Shown here in pieces: positions 24,108-36,296 of a DNA stretch of 64,000 nucleotides. A program made the translations under genes and the position numbers. The notes beneath the pieces are model-generated. The model searched no databases. It had not been told where the DNA came from and saw only the letters and a program-made list of their open reading frames with translations. Source of the stretch: Cadophora sp. MPI-SDFR-AT-0126 (taxonomy: Eukaryota > Ascomycota > Leotiomycetes > Helotiales > Ploettnerulaceae); assembly GCA_020747065.1 (NCBI GenBank), contig JAGMVK010000004.1, positions 2,542,001-2,606,000 on the forward strand. The letters run 5' to 3'. How positions within the stretch are numbered: position 1 is the stretch's first letter; each line of letters begins with the position of its first letter.

Positions 24108-24961
24108 TGTGTGAGTGAGTGTGTGGAGGAAGTGGGAGGAATGGGGTTGGGGGGAGTTTAATATGTATGATGGAAGAAAGATTTCTCGGCCAGCGACCAG
24201 CAAGAAAAGAGCTTCGAGCGGCCCGCCCAACAATGCCGACCATCCTAGCGAGAGGAATCCCTGACGTACAATGTGTGGTCAACGGATCAACTCGGGTCTC
24301 ACAACAACAATTCAGCTCTCAAAAAGGCCGAACAGGGGTCAACGGAGATTCAATAGAAATCGGGAAATCTAAAAATAAAGATGTATTCTTCTCAAATCAC
24401 AATCACAAATTTTATTGTGACTGAGCTGTGAATGTCCCGATTTATTTGTTGCTACTTTGCAGCACTTTCCGTCCGACCAATTACACGAGGCCTTGGCAGA
24501 ATCACGTTGCGAATCTTTCTTCCAGACGCTAGGCGGTTTTAAGTTTTGGCAGGCGACGACATCTCCTCACCTTTTGTGACCCATCCTCCAAACTTCTTCT
24601 TCATCCGCAACATCGCGAGAAGAACTCCACAAAGTACATCACAACTAATCCAGTATCTCCTCTGCAGTGCCAGCTGCTACGTGTACCATCTGCCGACTTC
24701 TGGAAACCTAGACTGGAGCTGTGTTGGGCGTTAGGCCTTCCTTCGTCCCTTGTGCCGGTCGCACGTAGTCGCGATAGAGATTCACTTTTCACTTCACCGT
24801 AGCCTGCGTCTTAGTTCTTTGGTGGCCTGGGGAGAGAAAGCAGAACAGAGCATAAAAGTAGACTTTCGAGCTGTGCTCGCTCTTCGTCCACCACTACCTT
24901 CGACTCCCTTCATTCTGAACTGAGCAGCCACAGAGCGTCGAGTTCCTATTCCTTCATCAAC
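24108..24961. other. Divergent promoter region (citrate synthase / Nrd1-like)
   Basis: An 854-bp region between two divergently oriented genes. No coding sequence is supported; it contains a CT-rich leader before 24962. Confidence 0.65.
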
Positions 24962-27539
24962 ATGTCTTCCGCAGTAGCAGAACTTGAAGCTAGCTTACAA
25001 GCTATGCTATCTTTGAAACCCCCCGGAGTATCTGGCACTCGAATCAACAGTATCACCGCCCTGTGTACAGCAAATGTTCAGGTAAGCTTCCCTAGGCCCC
25101 CTCGCCTTAAGAAAAGACGACTGACAGTTGCCACCTTGCAGTCCGAATCAGTCCTCATACAGAAGCTCTACACTCACTTCAAGAAAGCCCCCGGAACCCA
25201 CAAGCTTGGCGTGCTGTACGTTGTAGATTCTGTAGTCCGCAAGTGGACAGAGCAAGCCAAGAGCGCCGGACAACCCATAAACAGTTCTGCCCAGGATGGA
25301 ACGTTTGCTGCTGGCGTGCATAGAGTAAAGGAGCTTCTGCCTGTCCTTATGAACGATATAATTCTCTCTGCGCCCGATGATCAAAAGGTACGCACATATA
25401 TTTGAACTCAGTAGTTTATGGAGTTTCAGATCCTTTCACGATTCTGGCCGTCACGATGTCCATTTATAGGCTGCATAGTCTCTTTCAGTATGATTCAGTA
25501 CGAACCCCCACTTACTCTGTATTTTGCCTGTAGGAAAAGATTAGAAAGCTACTTGATATCTGGGAAAAAGGGCAGACGTTCCCCTTGCAAATGATTACTT
25601 CTTTCAAGGAGAAGCTTAGTGCGCAGAGTAAGACATCCTAAATTCCTCCACTTTCAATCATGCTGTTCAAATTCCTAATTTTGGTTTCCATTTCTACAGA
25701 TGCAACTACAACTCCTCCAGGAAGTCCACCAGCAGACCTCCAGAAATCCCTCTTAGGTCATCAATCAGCGCCAGCACCAGCTACATCTGCTCCTAACACC
25801 TCCTCAATCTTGGAGGCTCTCTCGAATTTAGCCCGCCAAAATCAAGCGGCTCCTCCTGCAAGCTCCTTGCCACAACCTATGGGTAGTTCGTACAATGTAT
25901 CAAATGCGCAGAATAATCCTGCCCAGCAAATTCCCGCTATGAATCAGCTTCCAATTCCACCGATGCCTATGCCTGTAAACGTGCCAGCCCCAGCGGCCAC
26001 TTTTGCACCACAGACTCAGGGATCGAATAATGGTGTTCAGAATTATGCCAATAATAATCCGTATGCGGGTGCTCCTCCAGTAATTCCGACAGCTACCCTC
26101 GATCCGGCTGTTCAGCAGCAGTTGATGTTGATTAAAGCTCTCTCAGACCAGGGCTTCGCACCTGATAAGATCGCCGGTATCATTGCGGCTATGAGTAGTC
26201 AAGCTCCTCCTCCCATTCCAAGTGCGGGCGGAATTCTTCCACCTCCACCGTTCGCGGCACAGAATCACAGTGCAATTGCTCAGAATAGTTGGGCTGGCAA
26301 GTCTGAAGAATCACGTGACCACATTGGTTATGACAATGAGGCTGTGAGATCTCCCCAAGGCCGTTTTCGTCGACGTTCTCGATCCCGCTCCCCAAAGCCG
26401 GAATGGAATGCTCGTGACTCTCCAGCTTCTCGCCGTCGAGAAGACCAGCAGTTTGGTTACGATAGAGGCTCTCCAGGCGGAAACCGAGGTAATGATGACC
26501 GACGTGGAGGTAGGGGTGGTCGTGGAAATGATTACCGCCAGAGAAGTCCTCCACGCCGTGGTCAAACCCCAAGTCCTCCAGGAACAGGTAATGGACCTCC
26601 ACAAAAATGGGTTGGACATGATTCCACTATTCCAAGAGGCAGTATTAAAGGTATGTACCCAAACCGTCAATCTGCATAGCAATCTTGATAACCAGTTACA
26701 GTGCTGAGCCGTACTCTCTTTGTCGGTGGTGTCACGTAAGTCTAAACTGAACAATCACATATCAAATCCCACTAATTATCCCAGGTCGTCTGAGCAAGAG
26801 TTAAGAAATCTCTTCTCCCAATTCGGTCGAGTGCAAACATGCATTGTCAACAAGGACAAGCGCCATGCTTTCGTCAAGATGATCAGTCGACAGGATGCTA
26901 TTGCGGCTAAGGATGCGATGGAGAAGAACAGAGCTCCAGATTCTCAGTTGCGGGTAAGTTCGGGAAATCGCGTCCATTTGTTTCTTGCCCACTTACTAAT
27001 TTTGATAGACGAGATGGGGTGTTGGATTTGGCCCACGTGAATGCAGCGACTACCAGACCGGTGTCAGCATCATTCCAATCAACAAACTTACTGACGCTGA
27101 TCGAAAATGGATGGTCAGTGCCGAGTATGGAGGCAGCGGTGGACAGCCCATGGAGTCTGGTATGGTAGTTGAGGAGCCGGACATCGAGATCGGTCAAGGC
27201 GTTTCTTCTAAGGCTATCAGCCGTCGTATGGGAACTGATCAGAGCGGCCACGGTGGTTCGAAGTTCAATCGTAACCGCGACGACGATGATCACCCCCGCC
27301 ATCGCCGAGGAGGAGATCGAGATGACCGCCGACACGATGATCGCAAGGAGAAATATTCCAACATTAGTGGACCTACTCCTATGCCCCCTGTACCTGCTTT
27401 TGGTATGCCAGGTGGCTTCCCATTTCCAATGCCAACACTTGCCAATGGTATGCCCATGTTTCCTCCTGGATTCACTTTCCCTGGACAAACCGCTACGCAA
27501 ACACCATCTCAACCCCCTCCCCCAGGACATCGAACATGA
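24962..27539 (+). CDS. CID-RRM RNA-binding protein, Nrd1/Seb1-like
   Basis: Predicted RNA polymerase II CTD-binding protein acting in transcription termination and RNA processing. Exons are 24962-25081, 25142-25387, 25534-25627, 25700-26650, 26702-26735, 26785-26953 and 27009-27539, giving 714 residues. Residues 1-150 form a CTD-interacting domain (LYTHFKKAPGTHKLGVLYVVDSVVRKW). A Pro/Gln-rich linker and an RS/RGG-like stretch (RRRSRSRSPKPE, GGRGGRGNDY) follow. Next comes an RRM (LSRTLFVGGVT, RHAFVKMISRQDA) and the Nrd1-type extension TRWGVGFGPRECSDYQTG. The C-terminus is rich in Pro, Gly and Met. The first intron is 60 nt, in phase and free of stops, so retention would insert 20 residues into the CID. 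Confidence 0.92.
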
Positions 27540-28640
27540 AGTGCAGTTTTCTAGGCAATGCGCTCATAATACAATCTTCTGGCCGACGCTTCGGACTCGG
27601 AAGTGCCCTATGAACGAGGGCTTTTTCACAACCCATCGACAACGTCCAAGGATGCCCCGAAACATGAAACCTCGACATACGTTTTCACTTTCTCAACGAC
27701 AACTGCATTGCTGCGGCGTTCTGGTGTTCACGGTACCTCCTTGATTGACATCACAAAACGGAAGCCCAGGTTCAGGGCGAGGCATAGCATAAGGGTCGTC
27801 TTCTGCAAATGCACCTTTGCTTTCACTATTCACTTTCTGCCTAACCATTCTCAACCACTGCTTCGGCTGACGACCGCTTCCCTTCCAAATGAACAGAAAT
27901 AAGTGGATACTTCCTCCGGTTACTCATAGCGCAGCGGGTTAGTTTTTCCTACTTTACCTTTATGATTTCTAGCTATCTGAAATAGCTCGAAATCTCGCGC
28001 CGAGACTGGAAACGTTGGACGGACCAGCTGGCATGTATATAAACCTTGCGCCTACCAATCAATCAATTGCACATTTTAATCTGACCATCTGTTCTTCATT
28101 GTTTGTTTATGATGTGACCTGAGAAACGATATGTGATTTGCCTTACGTCTACCAAACAAAGTGATTCAAAGTTGTATGTCCTGGTCCAGGAATTGTACAC
28201 AACTTGGATTCAGCGAGAACGAAAATCCCTGACAGTAGACCGCAATTCGAGACTGGACAGCCAAGTCTGCTTTCAAAAGATCCTGATGACAACAAAAAGG
28301 CGAGGCCTCCCTAACATCAACCCGCCTTCACAACAATGATGCCCAAGTTCGAACATATCGCAACCCACCACGTCCCAGCCCCATAAAGAAGCAGCATAGA
28401 GTATCCTGTCAGATTTGAGTCCCCGATCATGCTTCAATGTTTACACTGGAATTATACAACACATTAAATTTCAGAATAATCCAAGCATGCTAATCTTGTT
28501 ACAAAAGTTGTAAAACACGCAGAGAATGACGCAACGCCGAGGGGGCAAAGATGCTGTATTGTGATTTAGAATAAGGGGAATGCTACAGAGGTAGCCAGCG
28601 TCCCGCACGGCCATTCCTCTAAGCCGACAGGAATACTCTG
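27540..28640. other. Intergenic, 3' flanks
   Basis: Follows the Nrd1-like gene. The frame at 27169-27744 overlaps the gene's last exon in another register and is a shadow. Nothing else is recognised up to 28640. Confidence 0.55.
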
Positions 28641-29249
28641 TCACGAACCATCCTCCTTCCTCATCCCCTTTGACGAGAAATCCGGCAGGCAAATCCACCA
28701 AGTCTTATCACACTTAAGCCAAGGCGAAGGACAATTCTTGTCTAGCATCGCAATCTGAATCCATCGATCTCGTTCTCAGCTAGCCGTTGCTGAGGGTTCA
28801 AACCACCAGATAATCTCGCCAAATCCTATCAGAGAATCCATGTTCTTAAGAAAGGAACGACAGAGAAGAACATGATGTAAACAGAAATTGGGGAGAGAGA
28901 GGCCAAGGACGAGAAGACTCACAGAAAGGAAAAGCACTCGAAGTCCTCTTCTCATTCTCATGCCTTAGCATTTCTCTCGGGTGGATATGGCAGGTGTTAT
29001 CGCTTGGCCGGCCTTGCCAGAGGCGGTTGGGACAGTCGGCGTCGGTTGTGCATGCTGGGAGAGATAGGTTGTTAGCTTTTAGACTGAAGTCTATTCTGGA
29101 ATTTCTTTGGGGTCCTGAGGAGCAAGCTGCGATAGAATACGAACCTTTTGGTTCAGATAAAGGGGTAAGATCGGATTGCTGAAGTGGTGCTGCAAGGGTA
29201 TTGGCGATGAAAGCTGCGAACAGAGAAGTTGTCGTGGTAGGGAAATGCA
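28641..29249 (-). CDS. Candidate small secreted cysteine-containing protein (exons unresolved)
   Basis: From the ATG at 29249 the minus strand encodes MHFPTTTTSLFAAFIANTLA followed by AP, a good signal peptide with a cleavage site after ANTLAAP. A likely intron (GTTCGT donor, CTCTCCCAG acceptor) joins SEPK to ACTTDADCPNRLWQG, then DNTCHIHPRE. Without splicing the frame runs to 28846, about 134 residues. A second cysteine-containing stretch, NCPSPWLKCDKTWWICLP, is encoded at about 28743-28690 in another register and ends at 28641, so a further exon is suspected. I could not find splice sites that join all pieces in frame. It may be an effector-like secreted protein, a mis-split gene or a decaying copy. 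No family is recognised. Confidence 0.4.
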
Positions 29250-30232
29250 TTTTGAGTTTGTAGATGAGGTTGTCTTGTACAGTGGTCGTCGAGAAAAATC
29301 GATGATATCTGGTAGAGAAACGACAAAGGATTTGGTATGAGGTGCCGGGGAATGGGGGCGTTGTGAGAGGGATGTGTGGTCGCCGAGTCTCAAGTGATCT
29401 GCGATTGTGTTGCTTTGCACTACACTGTAACATTTCAATGTTTCATAAGACCTAGATAAAATTGAGCATGAAATAGCCCGTGCTATAGTGCATCAAAGAC
29501 AGCAATCAAGACCAGAGACTGTTCAAAGTCCAGGTACCAAGACCGACAGCAATATGAACAGAATAACACCTGAACACCTTGTTCTCCTCAGACAGAAAGG
29601 AACAATGAAGGATCTCCAAGGACATCGGTGTCTAATTCAGTGCCCATATGGCTGCATTAAGTAGGCCAAGCCTTTCATAAGCTCATTTGGGGTCACAAGT
29701 CCAGACTTACCACACTTCGAGTGTCACGCAACTTCGAGCCCGTAGGGACCAAGGACTTCGAGCCTCCTCGAGACTCATATTATCCAAAAAATATGTTAAT
29801 TCTACTCTCTCTACGTGTCAGACTATACAAGCTAGGTGGCGGTAGTGTTTGCAAAGTTTATCTAAAGTGCAAGAAGTCGGGTTGTCGTGAATGCACGCAA
29901 CTAATCCATATATCCGTACATGCCCCTCCCAATTCCAGACCGAAGATCGAAGCGCATGATCTCTCATGGGTGTTGATAGCCCGAGACCATGAGGGTGCAA
30001 AACCACTGCGCCCGAATTAACCGAAATACGTAGCCGCCTTTGGTCCGTCCTTCCATCCATCATGACATGCAACGCTGTAAAACTCCCCCAGACCGTTCTA
30101 TGCTCGCGCTGTTGTCCATAAATCCCATCCGTCCATGCTTTCGTTCACCACGTATAGCCAGGGCGTGTAATCAAACAAGAAGTGTGTCGTTGTTCGGACG
30201 TCGGTATAGACGACCGTGGTATGTGTAACATA
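29250..30232. other. Intergenic, no supported gene
   Basis: Promoter of the candidate secreted protein and 3' flank of the WD40 gene. Frames at 29721-30020 (+) and 29818-30072 (-) overlap and lack domains. Confidence 0.55.
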
Positions 30233-33200
30233 TCATGCGGTATCGTATGTGATCATCCCAAATGAAGTAACATTTGGTGTCTCAATAGACAAGAATGATT
30301 CATCGTCATCTTCCAGACCTTCATCGTCATCAACAATTGTTAGTCTATTGTCCTCATCCTCACAGTTCCAATTCGACTGCAAATACTTCTTCCAAACATT
30401 GAACATACCAAATCGTGGAGTAGGCTCATATGAGTACTCGTAGACGATATCTTCGGCAAGTTCAAGTAATTTACCATTATCGAGTAATGCCCAGAGCTCA
30501 GAACTCATCTTGGAAGGGTCCCATTCGAAAGTGGTTTTTAGACGGAAGTTTCTCTTGTTCTTCTGAAGATTCTTCTTGTGCTGTACAACGTTTGACGAGG
30601 ATATAGGGATCGGCAATCTTGTATGGATTGGTAACTCTCGCTTGTTATTGACCACACACTGTTGAACTGCCCAAACATTGTCGAGTAGCTTTTGATTTGG
30701 ATCGCCGTTGACATGTGCCTCAGTATTGTAGCGGTTCATGTGCGAGTAGAATGGTCCTTGATAGACAAAGTTGTACGGCTCCTTGATCCTGATAATTTGA
30801 CCACTCTCAAGATATTCTCGAGCAATCTCTGGGCCGGTCTTCTCAACAGTTTCAACCACGTATCCAGGAGGAGGAGCGGGCTCAGCATGTGGAATGACAA
30901 CCTTTGGTCGCCGGATGGCACGCGACAACTGACCACCGGTTGCCAGGCGTGGCGTGGTGGAAATGGCTGCCGGCTCCAGGTCCTCTTTGATGTCGCTATC
31001 GTCGACACCCAGTAAGTAAATCTTGCCAGTGGCATCTCCGATCAGCAATTTGGAGCAGTCTGCATTGAAGACGCCAGTGGAGATCCCACCAGATATAGAC
31101 ATCACGTCGCGGACGAGGGTCTTGCCATCAACAGCCCGAAGGTCCCAGGCTTTGATGACACCATCAGATCCACCAGTGTAGAATCGATCAGCAGATTTTC
31201 CCCAAGCGGCAAACTTCACGCCAGAATCGCCTACGTCAAGGGGGACATCAGGATCGGGATTGTCGAGGCTTTCTGATGATTGTCAGCATATATGGTTGTT
31301 GCTACGAAGAGATAACTCACCACCATGGTCGAGAACATGGTAAGGCTGATCACTACGGCCAGTGTCCCAGACATATGTTGATCCATTAGTGCAACTAGCG
31401 GTCACAAAGCACTCAACATGACTATTTGCCCTTGAAAAAGTTAGCTTCTACTAAATTCCACCGAAGAGTCAGGACAAACCTGATTGTCAACTCGTTGATA
31501 TCGGTACCAGGACAGTCCAGAGTTTTCAGATTTGAGAAGGTACCGTTTTCTTGTTGATGAAAGACTCGAACCTGGGTTTTCGTCTTGGTCAAATCGCACA
31601 GGCCGTGGGGCGATGTTGCTGCAAGGAAAATCGGCTGCGTTGGATGCCAGATGACTTCAAAAACATTCTGAGTCTTGGCTGCAATAATCAAGATCTGGTC
31701 TCTGTTGCTGGTATTCCAGAGGCAAATTTCGCCACTGTTTCTCTTCATCTGCGGAACATCGTTCTCGTTGCCGGTGATACTTCGCGGAGAGTAGCCGACG
31801 AGTAAGAAGTCCTTGACCCCAGGTGCCTTGCCCCATTGCATAGTGGCTGGTTGATACGACCACTTTGCGTGGTTTCCCAACTCATCAGAGAGCTCCCGGG
31901 ATCTATCCCCGCAATATTCGTCATATGGAGACTGTGAGATCGCGTTGCTATCGAAGTTGTATACTCGAACAGCATTACCATTACTTGCACAAGCAGTTGC
32001 AATTCGCTGGTGATGAGACGATGCAGCAACGAAGTTGACTTTTTCATCATGATGCCAAGTGCCTCGGAGGGCCATGCCACAGCCAGTCTCAGAAACAGAC
32101 CAAACTTTGACTGTCTTGTCGAAGCTCGCCGTAAAGGAGAATCCGTTCACTTCGCAATGCGCAGTTGACACGACAGACTCGTACATCCAAGGCGACTGAG
32201 TGGTCCGCATTGAATCTAGCGCGTTGGCATTCTCCTTCTCCTCTTCATTATTCAAAACAGGTCGGACGACTCTATGATCTGGGTACAATTTCACAGTGTC
32301 GAGTGAAGTTGAGCCAACCATAAGGTTTCCAGGCTTGTTGTATTGCATGTTGTGGGAATCCGAATGAGCTAAGGCACCACATATGAATGAATCCGGACCC
32401 GTCCAAGTGATAGATGATATGTCACCAGAGCAATCAGTCCACTCACTTTGCCGAATGAGTGCGTCTTCCAAGTAGCTATTGGCGGATACCGTAAAGGAGC
32501 TCTGACCTCGACGAGTTCTCTCAGGATTCATTCCATAAATCTCGCGACCTCTCAAAAGTGCAAAAAGGCTGTCAGATGTGACTTCGCGATCCACAACATC
32601 GTTAGGAAGCTCAGAGGGTGTCTCGACAACCTTAGCCGAAGCATCGGCCAAGAAATCGGCTATTGCTGTAATGCTTCGCGTGTAAAGAAGCCTGCTTTTT
32701 CTCTGGCTTCGCTTAGGGTGCTCGAGCGATTTCAATAACTTTGGAATTGAAATCTTGTTGTTCTTCATGAATCTAACGATCTGATCGGCGGGATCAGGGT
32801 AGCGAGAGCCTACAGCCATTTTATACTCGTCGATGAGGAATTGACGAAGCTGAATGAGTTCTTCCGATGTAAATGGGACGTGGAAAGAGTCAGAATTGAT
32901 GTCGAGCTCAGATGTCAGCACCTCCTCACCAATTTCCAGCTGAGAAAACGCTTGACTGAGTTTCTCACGAGCAGAGCGGCGGACGTAGGGCTTGAACTCA
33001 CCACCCATGGTCGAACCATGAATGTGCGCCCCGAAGAAGTGTGGCTGGGCCACCGACTGCTGGGTATTTATTCGAGCTACATTACCGTGAGCCAAGGCAG
33101 GTGCTCGAAAATCACCCGCACCACTGTGCTCATCTTGACCACCAGTATGCGAACTCAATGCGGTAAATTGTTGATAGAGCCCACTGATTTGGTTCCTCTG

Positions 33201-34680
33201 CCTGTCAATAATTCCTTTATGGCGGTGAGCCTCCTCTTCTTGGCGGCGAGCTTCTGCCATCTCAGCTTTTGTTCTTCTCTTTCGTTTGGGCTTGGCCTCT
33301 TGTATTTGCTGAATTGGTGCCGGTCGAACAGGTCGTGCCAAATGAGAAGATATAGTGGTCCCAGAATCGCCTCCGGAAGTTTGGAGGCTACTACCACGTG
33401 CAGCAGCCATCTCCTCTTTCGTTCGACGCTTTCGCCTCTTTAGTTCGTATGCTCCTTGAGGTAATTGTGCAGCGGCTCGCCGTGAACGGGACATCTCTGA
33501 ATCCTGTGCATTCTGTTTACCGGCCTCGACATCGGTGTGGTCATTACTGTAAGAGGTTGAAGGCGAAATGGAAATGGCGCGCCGACGTTTCCTCAGTAGA
33601 GGAGGCTGCTCAAATTCTTCGCTCGGGGTGGGCGATCCATCTTCAGAGGTGCCGACGCTTGACTGGAAGCCAACTATAGCGTTATCTCGTGCCAGGGTAA
33701 GTTGCGTGGTAGGATCTTCTTGTAATCTTTGCTTTACGACCTTTTCGACGCCCTGGTTCACAAACAGATAAGCGTTCAGCTTCATTTGACTCTCAAAGGC
33801 AGACGTCAAGGTTTTCTTGTTTTTTAGATAATGTGCCATGAAACCCGGGACGGTCACCAGTCTTGAGGCGGCCTACAGGTATGTTAGTATTTCGTAACAG
33901 GAAAAACGTTGTAGACTAGAAGATACTTACAGTTTGTCCAATTTCCGTACGCTCGGCATGGGTGAGGGTTTCACGATATGGGCGCACTGCTGCATGGACA
34001 TGGGGAAGTACCTGTTCTTCTAAAACTCTCTTCATCTCTGGTTCCATCGGTGGAGGCATAACACTTGCTTGTGCCCGGTCTCTGCCCGTGATTATTGACT
34101 TGCCACCAATGGCTGGAATGATTGGCTGGCCACCATTACTCATTCGAGGACTCGGAGACAGGTTCTGAAGTTGACGACTATTGGCGAATGTGGGTGGGAG
34201 AATCGGCGCGGACGAAATGCGTCCAGCCTGTGGAATTGGTGGTGGCATTCCGTGTCCCAGCTTCCTTCTCTTTTTACTAGCGTTCATAACATTTGGACCT
34301 GGACTTCTACCAGACAGGCCAGCACCAGTATTTTCATCCCTATAAGCCACGAAAGGCTTGAAACCCGGCAGCTGGTCCACACCGGCACGCTTGTTGACTC
34401 CGTTGACGCGCGGGCTTGGAAGCGCCGATTGAGGGGAACCCAGAGGCACAGATCCATACTGAGGCACTGAACCCAGCGTCCCAGCTACTGCACTCCTGCT
34501 CTGGGTACCGAATCTGCTCGGGAATTCGGTGGGGTCGGGAAGACCATTGAAGGTGTAGGATTGCGACGTCTGGATCGAGGGATTTGCGGCGGTGGGAGGG
34601 AGAAAGTTGTTTCGGTCAGGCACGGGACCTAGGTATGATGCATCTTCATCATCGCTGACAAGATCAATTACAACGTTCAT
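30233..34680 (-). CDS. Large nuclear WD40 protein, possibly Raf1/DIM-9-like
   Basis: Predicted 1430 residues. Minus-strand exons are 34680-33931, 33872-31480, 31430-31321 and 31272-30233, with phases agreeing. The N-terminus MNVVIDLVSDDEDASY is a SUMO-interaction-like acidic motif, followed by a long Ser/Pro-rich region with a KKRRKLGHG nuclear signal. Two similar basic blocks, KRRKRRTKEEMAAAR and KPKRKRRTKAEMAEAR, resemble AT-hooks. The C-terminal half holds WD40 blades: GFSFTASFDKTVKVWSV, ICLWNTSN, TNGSTYVWDTG and GGSDGVIKAWDLR. The last 250 residues are unique, with an acidic end. The architecture recalls the CUL4-DDB1-associated heterochromatin factor Raf1/DIM-9, but I cannot confirm this without alignment. 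Nuclear location is inferred. Confidence 0.8.
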
Positions 34681-35502
34681 GGTCGCCCTGAATGCGGTCA
34701 GTAGAGGTTCTGAAGAAGTCGCGTCGCGCGATCTACTAACGGAGTCGCGTCCCCTGGAGGAGCCATGATGAGCTTTTAAGAAGCCAGGGCGAGGTTGGAT
34801 GCGCTACGCATCACAATATCAAATAAAGAGCAAAGGGAGAGAGTCGGCGCCGCAAGTGAAACGCGTTGTCGCAAAAAAGAAGGGGAGTAAAGGTTTGTGG
34901 TTGCGTGGGGAGAGATCAAAGGAACTTTGCAGACGGGAGGCCGTGCCGTCAAAGAGCCTTGTCAGGACAAGGCTGAGAGCACTAGAACTTCACCTTTACA
35001 ATGACATTGTCTCTTGCCAAGGAGAACAAGAAACTGAGTTTAACCTATTTTCCTTTCTTCACAAGCCGTGAATCTGCCGAGGATGTTGGAAAATCAAAAT
35101 ATCAAAGATGCCATCAAGTCGTCACACTTTTACTTTTCCATTGGTTGGGGTGTGACCGCAAGGCTGAGAAGTGACCTGAGGGGATCGTTCAGCCCAAACG
35201 GCAGTAAGGAAAAGGGAAGATACCAGTCGCATATACATACACTCTGCGTTAATTTCACAAACAAATAAAAGCGCCTGAATCAGAAATCTGTATTTTGAGA
35301 TGAGTATTCCCCTCCGTTCCCAGGCATCGCCTTCGTAACTTTGTAAACCATTGCCAGCTCGATTTGGTACCACCCATTTGATCAATCAGATAAGCACAAA
35401 GTAGCTTCAAACCTAAAACATAACCCGAATGATACGACGTCTGACTTCTGTCGAGACACAATTCCAGAGAGAACGGTTCCCGTGTTGGCCAAATTCTGCT
35501 CT
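34681..35502. other. Intergenic, no supported gene
   Basis: Promoter of the WD40 gene and 3' flank of the small ABM-type gene. Only short frames without domains. Confidence 0.6.
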
Positions 35503-35899
35503 TTACGCTGGAACCACAACATCCTTGCTGGTGTCCAACTCCTCATGTCTACGGAGGTCCATCTTCTTGTCCAAGAGCGGAACGACATATGGGTCGAAGG
35601 TCTGCCAGTACGGGTTCTCTAAATGGTATTTCTGGCTCTGTAAGAGACAACATGTTAACCATGATTCGCGGATGCCGCAACATCGAAGAACCCGGGGCCG
35701 AGAGACTTACACCCTCATTCTCGAAACGCTCTACAATAGTGAAGGCCCTTGGATCATGGACATCTTGCATCACAAGCCAATCGACAGTCTCCTTGTCCTT
35801 GCGGTAAATTCGTGCAGCTTCAATGAGCTTAGCCTTGATACGCTCAATAGAGTCTGGCTTGTCGTTTGCATAGAGATGGACGGTGAGTGTGTAGACCAT
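35503..35899 (-). CDS. Antibiotic-biosynthesis-monooxygenase (ABM) fold protein
   Basis: Small protein of 107 residues. Minus-strand exons are 35899-35711 and 35637-35503; the intron joins ..VERFENEG to SQKYHLENPYWQTFDPY in frame. The pattern (short beta-strand start MVYTLTVHLYAN, helix IERIKAKLIEAARIYRKD, strand WLVMQDVHDPRAFTIVERF, then a helix HLENPYWQTF) is that of dimeric alpha-beta-barrel ABM proteins. Such proteins include quinol monooxygenases and many of unknown role in fungi. No cofactor residues can be assigned. The start has no in-frame alternative nearby. It stands alone between two WD40 genes. Confidence 0.85.
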
Positions 35900-36296
35900 A
35901 TTTGCGGTTTTCTGGCAGTATTCTTTTGGGCTTTTGGGGAGTCAAAGATGGAAAAGGAAAAGAACAATGGCAATTGGAATCGATTAAGAAAAGTTTATGT
36001 AAGAGGGGTAGTGAAAGTTTTAATGCGAGAGAAGGACCGACGACGGCTCCATAGAGGGGAAGGCGTTACCCTGCCCGCGTTCTAGCTTCGCGTGCCAGTA
36101 GCAAAGAGAATCGTGAAAATATACTTCGTCCTGTGACCTTCCCTTCTTCGCTTCTTCGTCAGAACACGCCTCTGGACTTCCAATAATTTCAAATATCTGT
36201 ATTCACTGGGGTATGCTGTCCGACACAGCCCACAGGCCCTAAAAAAAAGTCCTTGGATACCCATGTTTCAACTGTGACGCCCACACGAGTCCAAAT
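35900..36296. other. Divergent promoter (ABM protein / DCAF4-like)
   Basis: A 397-bp region between divergent starts. No gene or clear motif is seen. Confidence 0.6.

Noticed and set aside
29721..30072. Overlapping frames on both strands
   Set aside because: No recognisable content, and they overlap each other antisense.
32841..33443. 200-codon frame on + strand
   Set aside because: Antisense to the WD40 gene; no domain.
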